A stretch of DNA of 18,851 nucleotides from an uncultured Johnsonella sp. (GTDB lineage Bacteria; Bacillota; Clostridia; Lachnospirales; Lachnospiraceae): contig CAJPUK010000031.1 of NCBI GenBank assembly GCA_905373785.1, positions 1 through 18,851 on the forward strand. The letters are read 5' to 3'. Made by a program: the position numbers and the translations under genes. The notes below the pieces were generated by a model. The model was not told the origin of the DNA. It saw only the letters and a list, made by a program, of their open reading frames with translations, and made no database searches. Shown here in pieces: positions 14,005-18,851 of the stretch. Every line of letters starts with the position of its first letter. Position 1 is the first letter of the stretch.

Positions 14005-16125
14005 TTATTTACCCTTTCTTTCAGCTACTATCTTTTCTTGAACAGACTTTGGAACCTGCTCATATTTCTCAAAGAACATTGAGTAGTTTCCACGACCCTG
14101 TGTCTTTGAACGAAGGTCTGTAGCATATCCGAACATCTCTGAAAGCGGAACGAATGCATTGATTTGCTTACCGCCGCCGATATCTTCCATACCCTCTATA
14201 CGTCCACGCCTTGAGTTGATATCTCCGATAACATCTCCCATGTACTCTTCCGGCATAGTTACTTCAACCTTCATGATAGGCTCTAAAAGTACTGCTCCCG
14301 CCTTAGCCATAGCATCCTTGAATGCAAGTGAACCTGCTATATGGAAAGCCATCTCTGATGAGTCGACTTCGTGGTATGAACCGTCAAATACGTTGGCATA
14401 AATACCGAGTACAGGGAATCCTCCCAAGATACCTGCCTTAGCAGCCTCTTCGATACCCTCTCCGACTGCCGGTATGTATTCCTTAGGAATAGCACCGCCG
14501 ACAACGCTTGACTCGAACTTAAATACCTGCTCCGCATTGGCATCCATAGGCTCGAATCTAACCTTACAGTGTCCGTACTGTCCACGTCCACCTGACTGTT
14601 TAGCGTACTTACTGTCAACTTCAACTGTCTTGGTAAATGTCTCTTTATATGCAACCTGAGGTGCACCTACATTTGCCTCAACATTAAACTCTCTTAAAAG
14701 CCTGTCTACGATAATCTCAAGGTGAAGCTCACCCATACCTGAGATGATGGTCTGTCCTGTTTCAGGATTGGTCTTTGCCCTGAAAGTAGGATCTTCTTCT
14801 GCAAGTTTTTGCAGTGCATCTATCATCTTGGTCTGTCCTGCCTTAGTCTTAGGCTCTATAGCTATGTCTATAACAGGCTCAGGGAATTCCATAGACTCAA
14901 GTATTACAGGATGCTGCTCATCACAAAGTGTATCTCCGGTAGTAGTGGTCTTAAATCCTACTGCTGCCGCAATATCTCCCGAATAAACTTTTTCAATTTC
15001 CTGTCTCTTGTTTGCGTGCATCTGTAAAATACGTCCAACACGCTCTTTCTTACCCTTAGTTGCATTAAGTACATATGAACCTGAATTAACGGTTCCTGAA
15101 TATACTCTAAAGAATGCAAGCTTTCCTACGAACGGGTCTGTCATTATCTTAAATGCCAAAGCTGAGAAAGGCTCTTCATCGGAAGAATGTCTTTCTATTT
15201 CATTGCCGTCAAGATCCACACCCTTTATAGCAGGTATATCTACAGGTGAAGGCATATACTCGATAACAGCATCAAGTAATTTTTGTACACCTCTGTTACG
15301 ATATGCAGAACCGCAAAGTACCGGTATAGCCTTGCAATCGCAAGTTGCCTTTCTGAGTACTTTTTTAAGTTCCTCCATTGAAGGCTCATTACCCTCAAGG
15401 TATTCCATCATAAGCTCATCATCAAGCTCACAAATCTTTTCTATCATTTCTGAACGATAAAGCTCAGCGTCATCTTTATAATCTGCCGGTACATCTTCTA
15501 CGGTAATATTCTCACCCTTGTCGTCATTGTAAATATACGCCTTCATTTCCATAAGGTCTATTACACCTTTAAACTCATCTTCCTTACCGATAGGAATAGT
15601 CAGTATAATGGTGTTCTTACCGAGACGGGTACGGATTTGATCGACCGCTCCGTAGAAGTTGGCACCCAGTATGTCCATCTTGTTTATAAATGCCATACGA
15701 GGTACATTATATGTGTCTGCCTGTCTCCAAACATTTTCAGACTGTGGCTCTACACCACCCTTTGCACAGAATACACCTACCGCACCGTCAAGTACACGAA
15801 GTGATCTTTCAACCTCAACTGTAAAGTCAACGTGTCCAGGTGTGTCTATGATATTGATACGATTCTCCAGCGCGCCCGGCTTAAGCTTAGTGAACTCTTG
15901 TAAAGTCCAGTGGCAAGTAGTCGCGGCTGAAGTTATTGTGATACCTCTTTCCTGCTCCTGCTCCATCCAGTCCATGGTTGCAGTTCCTTCATGTGTATCA
16001 CCTATTTTATAATTAACTCCGGTATAATATAGGATACGCTCTGTGAGTGTGGTTTTACCGGCATCTATATGAGCCATGATTCCTATATTTCTGGTCCTCT
16101 CAAGAGGATATTCTCTTCCAGCCAA
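14005..16125 (-). CDS. fusA: Elongation factor G
   Basis: This 706-residue translocation GTPase moves tRNA and mRNA through the ribosome. G1 is AHIDAGKT (18-25), switch I ends ERGITITSAATT, G3 is DTPGH (94-98) and G4 is NKMD (148-151). The later domains are complete, with 'SGMGELHLEIIVDRL' of domain III, 'GGRGQYGHCKVRFEP' of domain IV and 'SRRGRIEGME' of domain V. The phrase 'LQEFTKLKPGALENRINIIDTPGH' is typical of Clostridia. The start codon is TTG (16125). The only upstream in-frame codons run straight back to the rpsG stop, so no ATG or GTG start is possible. The G-rich site GGAGAGGGG sits 7-10 bases ahead. The gap to rpsG is 15 bases. Confidence 0.98.
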   Translation of the reverse strand: MAGREYPLERTRNIGIMAHIDAGKTTLTERILYYTGVNYKIGDTHEGTATMDWMEQEQERGITITSAATTCHWTLQEFTKLKPGALENRINIIDTPGHVDFTVEVERSLRVLDGAVGVFCAKGGVEPQSENVWRQADTYNVPRMAFINKMDILGANFYGAVDQIRTRLGKNTIILTIPIGKEDEFKGVIDLMEMKAYIYNDDKGENITVEDVPADYKDDAELYRSEMIEKICELDDELMMEYLEGNEPSMEELKKVLRKATCDCKAIPVLCGSAYRNRGVQKLLDAVIEYMPSPVDIPAIKGVDLDGNEIERHSSDEEPFSALAFKIMTDPFVGKLAFFRVYSGTVNSGSYVLNATKGKKERVGRILQMHANKRQEIEKVYSGDIAAAVGFKTTTTGDTLCDEQHPVILESMEFPEPVIDIAIEPKTKAGQTKMIDALQKLAEEDPTFRAKTNPETGQTIISGMGELHLEIIVDRLLREFNVEANVGAPQVAYKETFTKTVEVDSKYAKQSGGRGQYGHCKVRFEPMDANAEQVFKFESSVVGGAIPKEYIPAVGEGIEEAAKAGILGGFPVLGIYANVFDGSYHEVDSSEMAFHIAGSLAFKDAMAKAGAVLLEPIMKVEVTMPEEYMGDVIGDINSRRGRIEGMEDIGGGKQINAFVPLSEMFGYATDLRSKTQGRGNYSMFFEKYEQVPKSVQEKIVAERKGK

Positions 16126-16140
16126 TGTATTGCCCCTCTC

Positions 16141-16611
16141 CTAGAATCTATAATGTGCAAATGCCTTATTAGCCTCTGCCATTCTATGCATTTCTTCTTT
16201 TCTCTTAACGGCTGCACCTGTGTTGTTGGCTGCATCCATTAATTCGTTGGCAAGTCTTTCCTCCTGTGTCTTCTCTCCTCTCTTACGAGAAAAAAGAGTA
16301 AGCCATCTAAGAGCAAGTGCCTGTCTTCTCTCAGGTTTTACTTCTATAGGTACCTGATATGTTGCTCCACCTATTCTCTTTGCTTTTACTTCAAGCACCG
16401 GCATGATGTTGTTCATAGCTTCTTCAAACACTTCTACAGCATCCTTGCCGGTCTTTTCAGCTATTCTTTCGAATGCTCCGTATACGATCTTTTGCGCTAC
16501 ACCCTTTTTACCGTCCAACATGATATTGTTTACAAGCTTTGTAACTATCTTGTTGTTGTATAAAGGATCTGCAAGCACATCTCTTTTCTGTATATGTCCC
16601 TTACGTGGCAC
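16141..16611 (-). CDS. rpsG: 30S ribosomal protein S7
   Basis: This 156-residue S7 binds the 3' major domain of 16S rRNA and starts assembly of the small-subunit head. Family features are 'MPRKGHIQKRDVLADPLYNN', 'LVNNIMLDGKKGVAQKIVYGAF', 'PVLEVKAKRIGGATYQVPIEV' and 'EEMHRMAEANKAFAHYRF'. Translation starts at GTG (16611), 8 bases after a strong AAGGAGGG. It lies 155 bases after rpsL and 15 bases before fusA. The upstream gap holds several hairpins, the position at which S7 represses its own operon in E. coli. Confidence 0.98.
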   Translation of the reverse strand: MPRKGHIQKRDVLADPLYNNKIVTKLVNNIMLDGKKGVAQKIVYGAFERIAEKTGKDAVEVFEEAMNNIMPVLEVKAKRIGGATYQVPIEVKPERRQALALRWLTLFSRKRGEKTQEERLANELMDAANNTGAAVKRKEEMHRMAEANKAFAHYRF

Positions 16612-16635
16612 GTTTCTTCCCTCCTTAATTAAGTC

Positions 16636-16695
16636 TTAATGTTAAAAAACATTAATATGGTATTAGATCTTCGGTACTCATATGTTTCTCATATG
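16636..16695 (-). promoter_or_regulatory. Hairpins in the rpsL-rpsG intercistronic leader
   Basis: Two perfect hairpins are TTAATGTT-4 bases-AACATTAA (16636-16655), just before the rpsG ribosome-binding site, and CATATG-5 bases-CATATG (16679-16695). A weaker ATCTG/CAGAT stem lies near 16720-16735. In E. coli, S7 binds the equivalent rpsL-rpsG region to repress translation. A similar role here is inference. Confidence 0.4.
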
Positions 16696-16766
16696 CGTCG
16701 TGCTACTTATATATTTCATCTGCAACCCACAGATTATATACAATCCAGCACTACCTTGGGGTCTAA

Positions 16767-17186
16767 TTATTTCTTATCCTTAGGTCTCTTTGCTCCGTAC
16801 TTGGAACGAGCCTGCTTTCTGTTTGCAACACCCGCAGTATCAAGTGTACCACGAATTATATGATATCTTGTACCCGGTAAGTCCTTTACTCTTCCTCCAC
16901 GGATAAGTACCACGCTATGCTCCTGTAAGTTATGTCCCTCACCCGGGATATAGCTTGTTACTTCCATACCGTTAGACAGACGTACTCTGGCAATCTTACG
17001 AAGTGCTGAGTTAGGCTTCTTAGGTGTAGCGGTCTTAACAGCTGTACACACGCCTCTTTTTTGAGGAGCGGATGTATCGGTCGCCTTCTTATGAAGAGAG
17101 TTGAATCCCTTTTGAAGAGCCGGTGCTGTAGATTTCTTCACTGAAACCTCTCTGCCTTTTCTAACTAATTGGTTAAATGTTGGCAT
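16767..17186 (-). CDS. rpsL: 30S ribosomal protein S12
   Basis: This 139-residue S12 sits at the decoding centre of the small subunit. It has the Gram-positive N-terminal insertion (about 14 residues longer than E. coli S12), then 'PQKRGVC', 'TPKKPNSALRK', 'PGEGHNLQEHS' and 'GGRVKDLPGTRYH'. Lys56 and Lys101, the positions whose mutations classically give streptomycin resistance, are both the wild-type lysine. The ribosome-binding site AAAAGGAGG lies 10 bases before the ATG. It is the first gene of the operon, under the strong promoter at 17269-17296. Confidence 0.98.
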   Translation of the reverse strand: MPTFNQLVRKGREVSVKKSTAPALQKGFNSLHKKATDTSAPQKRGVCTAVKTATPKKPNSALRKIARVRLSNGMEVTSYIPGEGHNLQEHSVVLIRGGRVKDLPGTRYHIIRGTLDTAGVANRKQARSKYGAKRPKDKK

Positions 17187-17227
17187 TCTTTTTTTACCTC
17201 CTTTTAGATTGTATAAATTCTTAGGTT

Positions 17228-17261
17228 GCTGTGTAAGCAGCTTAATATGCCTATAGGCATA
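17228..17261 (-). promoter_or_regulatory. Palindromes at the start of the str operon transcript
   Basis: TATGCCTATAGGCATA (17246-17261) is a perfect 16-bp palindrome that begins about 8 bases downstream of the -10 box, at or near the transcription start. A second hairpin, GCTG-6 bases-CAGC (17228-17241), follows in the leader. It may be an operator or an initial-transcript hairpin. Confidence 0.5.
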
Positions 17262-17268
17262 CCATCTT

Positions 17269-17296
17269 AGTATAGCATACAGGCAACATTTGTCAA
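17269..17296 (-). promoter_or_regulatory. Main promoter of the str operon
   Basis: On the minus strand a perfect -35 TTGACA (17296-17291) and -10 TATACT (17274-17269) are separated by 16 bases. TGC precedes the -10 box as an extended element. Transcription would start near 17262, giving a leader of about 75 bases to the rpsL start. This is the best promoter in the window. Confidence 0.85.
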
Positions 17297-17338
17297 GTAT
17301 CGGATTTTATTGTTTTTTTGCATAATAAACCATAGATA

Positions 17339-17355
17339 GTTACAGTTCAGGTAAC
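17339..17355. promoter_or_regulatory. Isolated LytTR-like half-site
   Basis: ACAGTTCAG (17342-17350), identical to the first repeat upstream of the LytTR target gene, lies between the LytTR gene and the rpsL promoter, flanked by GTTAC and GTAAC as inverted arms. No second copy lies 20 or 21 bases away. An imperfect copy with matching flanks (ACCTGAACCGTAAC) is at 18811-18824 in the opposite orientation. Confidence 0.3.
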
Positions 17356-17454
17356 CCGGATATACCTGGATATCCAAATGTTTCGTTTATGGTAGAATAC
17401 TGCTTTACACATTTTAGCAGACAGGATGAACAAATTTATCAGAAAGGTGATTTA

Positions 17455-18174
17455 TCAGACATTCTCCCTCATTTTATTCATAAAATAACGATAATAAGTT
17501 TCTTTAAGTTCCTTGCGTCCCTCTCTTCTCAGCAAAATCCTCCTTCCGTCCGTCATTATAAAACTGTCATTTTCTACTTTTTCAACTGCATCCAGACAGA
17601 CGATCGAATAACGATGACAACGTAAAAAATTACTACATTGCAACATTTCCGTTGCTACAGAGATGGAACAGCGTACCGGTATCTGATTATCCTTGCAACA
17701 GATCATGATACCGTTGCGTATTGTCTCAATATACAAAATCTTATTTTTAGGAATCTTCACCTGCCTGCTTCCGTTTTGCAGGGTAAGCATAGTTTCTTCT
17801 TCATCAAAAAAAACGTGCAGGCGTTGCATTACCTCCTCTATCTTTTTAGTATTAAGCGGTTTTAGTAAATAATGTGTGGCTTCCACCTCAAAACCTTCGG
17901 CAAAATACTCCTCGCTTGTTGTCGTGAAAATCAAACGCACATCTGTATCCTTTTTTCTGATTTTTCTTGCGGCTTCCACTCCGCTTATGCCCTCCATATA
18001 GATATCCAAAAAAATAGCGGAAAACTTTTCCTTTTTAAATTTTTTCAAAAGCTCTTCTCCTTTTGAAAAAACAACGGTATATATAGTCTTATGATGCCTT
18101 TGGGCGTATTCTTCGATAAGTTTCAGAAAAAGTTCCACATCTGCTTCATTATCATCCACCACTGCTATTTTCAT
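17455..18174 (-). CDS. LytTR-family response regulator (AgrA/LytR/ComE type)
   Basis: This 239-residue two-domain regulator has an N-terminal receiver with acidic pocket Asp7-Asp8, phospho-acceptor Asp57 (FLDIYM), Thr84 and Lys105 (LLKP). The LytTR DNA-binding domain at about residues 132-232 has 'ILYIETIRNGIMI', 'FLRCHRYSIVCLDAVEKV' and 'GRRILLRREGRKELKETYYRYF'. LytTR proteins bind pairs of 9-bp direct repeats about two helical turns apart, often upstream of peptide, bacteriocin or autolysis genes. No histidine kinase gene is adjacent in the window, so its partner is elsewhere. A direct-repeat pair lies just upstream, between this gene and a divergent gene of unknown function. AAGGAA lies 8 bases before the ATG. 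Confidence 0.95.
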   Translation of the reverse strand: MKIAVVDDNEADVELFLKLIEEYAQRHHKTIYTVVFSKGEELLKKFKKEKFSAIFLDIYMEGISGVEAARKIRKKDTDVRLIFTTTSEEYFAEGFEVEATHYLLKPLNTKKIEEVMQRLHVFFDEEETMLTLQNGSRQVKIPKNKILYIETIRNGIMICCKDNQIPVRCSISVATEMLQCSNFLRCHRYSIVCLDAVEKVENDSFIMTDGRRILLRREGRKELKETYYRYFMNKMRENV

Positions 18175-18220
18175 AACATTTCTTCCTTTTTAGTCAATAT
18201 TTTCTTAAAAATTCTAACTT

Positions 18221-18249
18221 ATTATAGCATTTTTTACTATATATAAAAA
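18221..18249 (-). promoter_or_regulatory. Promoter of the LytTR regulator gene
   Basis: On the minus strand an extended -10, TGC-TATAAT (18229-18221), lies about 47 bases before the start codon. The box 17 bases upstream (TTTTTA, 18249-18244) is poor. The direct repeats at 18251-18282 begin directly behind it, so the regulator may control its own gene. Confidence 0.5.
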
Positions 18250-18250
18250 C

Positions 18251-18282
18251 ACAGTTCAGCACAAAAAAAGACAATCCGGCAC
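18251..18282 (+). promoter_or_regulatory. Paired direct repeats, candidate LytTR binding site
   Basis: ACAGTTCAGCAC (18251-18262) and ACAATCCGGCAC (18271-18282) are direct repeats with a 20-base period, and AAA follows both. The first nine bases, ACAGTTCAG, closely resemble the sites I know for AgrA (ACAGTTAAG) and ComE (ACAnTTCAG), which also occur as pairs about 21 bases apart. The pair ends 7 bases upstream of the -35 box of the divergent gene, a class I activator position. Confidence 0.6.
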
Positions 18283-18289
18283 AAATCTA

Positions 18290-18318
18290 TTGCAAATTCC
18301 TTACTACAGTCTTACAAT
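18290..18318 (+). promoter_or_regulatory. Promoter of the putative LytTR target gene
   Basis: TTGCAA (18290-18295) and TACAAT (18313-18318) are exactly 17 bases apart, just downstream of the direct repeats. Transcription would start near 18325, about 34 bases before the ATG. Confidence 0.65.
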
Positions 18319-18358
18319 CTGCTCGAAAGCAAATACTGTAAAGAAAGGGAGGTGCAAA

Positions 18359-18739
18359 ATGCTGGGAGTTAAAGTTAAAAATGTTAAATGCAAAAATGAA
18401 TATACCTTGGAAGAATTCTATGATGCAATTAAGGGTCAAAGATTCAGTGCCGGTACTCCTTCACTTACCAAGCACGGTATGGGTATGGTAATCACTTTTC
18501 CGCCGCTTGATCGTCAAAATCAGGTGTGGATAATGAAAGCCGGCTTAAAGGAGCGTTCTTCCAAGTTTTCCGTTCAAAAGTGTGAGCAGGCAGGTGTTGG
18601 TAATATGGCAGGCAATATGGCATTAAATGAATTAACCGGCGGATTATTCGGATTCTTCGGTGTCGTGGGCAAAAATGTCAAAAAATGTGAGCAATTAGTT
18701 GAAGCTACCGCAACAGAACTGGAAGCAATGAGTTTGTAG
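18359..18739 (+). CDS. Unrecognised 126-residue protein, putative LytTR target
   Basis: I do not recognise this protein. The start is the ATG at 18359, with AAAGGGAGGTG 4-6 bases before it. A longer in-frame TTG start at 18290 falls in the -35 box and is rejected. There is no signal peptide. Residues 1-13 are Lys-rich (MLGVKVKNVKCKN). A mixed region follows, then a Gly/Met/Phe-rich hydrophobic stretch at about 78-105 (AGVGNMAGNMALNELTGG, then LFGFFGVVGKN) with small-residue spacing that could insert in or bind a membrane. The motif KCEQ occurs at 74-77 and again at 109-112. It has three Cys (11, 75, 110). It sits behind a promoter with LytTR-like repeats, divergent from the LytTR gene, and has its own terminator, so it is a single-gene unit. 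Confidence 0.85.
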   Translation: MLGVKVKNVKCKNEYTLEEFYDAIKGQRFSAGTPSLTKHGMGMVITFPPLDRQNQVWIMKAGLKERSSKFSVQKCEQAGVGNMAGNMALNELTGGLFGFFGVVGKNVKKCEQLVEATATELEAMSL

Positions 18740-18745
18740 TAAGGA

Positions 18746-18781
18746 GTTAAATCTTACTTATAAATAAGATTTAACATTTTT
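18746..18781 (+). terminator. Rho-independent terminator
   Basis: A perfect 11-bp stem GTTAAATCTTA/TAAGATTTAAC (18746-18756 with 18765-18775), an 8-base loop, and then ATTTTT, starting 6 bases after the stop codon of the 126-residue protein gene. Confidence 0.88.
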
Positions 18782-18851
18782 AGCTTGTTTTGACAAATTA
18801 TGAACGAGCTACCTGAACCGTAACAAAAATTATAAATTATATTTAAAATAA

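Noticed and set aside
15008..15460. 150-codon open frame on the + strand
   Set aside because: It is antisense to fusA, which is complete and unmistakable, with no start signal of its own.
17350..17415. 21-codon minus-strand frame starting MCKAVFYHKRN downstream of the LytTR gene
   Set aside because: The cationic product resembles a signalling peptide at first sight, but there is no ribosome-binding site before its ATG and no promoter.
18797..18851. Possible promoter at the window end, from the TTGACA near 18790
   Set aside because: No -10 box lies 16-18 bases downstream of that TTGACA. The remaining bases are AT-rich with no gene start.

Overview
The window is AT-rich DNA with Gram-positive ribosome-binding sites (AAGGAGG types), TTGACA/TATAAT-like promoters and U-tailed hairpin terminators. 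The order rpsL-rpsG-fusA-tuf, the sequence style of EF-G and S12, and the YozG/DUF2975 and PnuC genes suggest an anaerobic Firmicute of class Clostridia, probably Lachnospiraceae. The family assignment is an inference from memory of these protein families; no search was run.

Layout on the + strand: (1) at 1-1653, the 3' end of an OmpR-type response regulator overlaps a sensor kinase lacking a HAMP domain by 4 bases. (2) At 1764-4413, a three-gene operon encodes a DUF2975 membrane protein, a tiny YozG-like XRE repressor and a large DUF4153/DUF4173-like membrane protein. It has its own promoter, a candidate operator and a terminator. (3) A small cupin gene lies on the minus strand at 4422-4703. 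(4) At 5096-7567 is a polar amino-acid ABC importer: lipoprotein receptor, permease and ATPase, with a hairpin after the receptor gene. (5) A lone dihydroorotase gene (pyrC) is followed by the tRNA methylthiotransferase gene mtaB. Each is followed by a long inverted-repeat element with related termini, and a 94-bp tandem duplication ends at the mtaB ribosome-binding site.

The rest is mostly on the minus strand. A pnuC gene (nicotinamide riboside uptake) is followed by a 687-bp region of nested palindromes that also holds a possible 42-codon small gene. Then comes the str operon: rpsL, rpsG, fusA and tuf. It has a strong promoter, structured leader and intercistronic regions, and a candidate extra promoter before tuf. 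Next is an orphan LytTR response regulator, divergent from an unrecognised 126-residue protein gene. Between these two lies a pair of 20-bp-spaced direct repeats that resemble AgrA/ComE-type LytTR sites, next to promoters facing both ways.

The most interesting parts are the LytTR regulator with its likely target, the two-copy inverted-repeat element family, and the palindrome that buries the ribosome-binding site of the possible small gene. No tRNA, rRNA, CRISPR array or transposase gene was seen.
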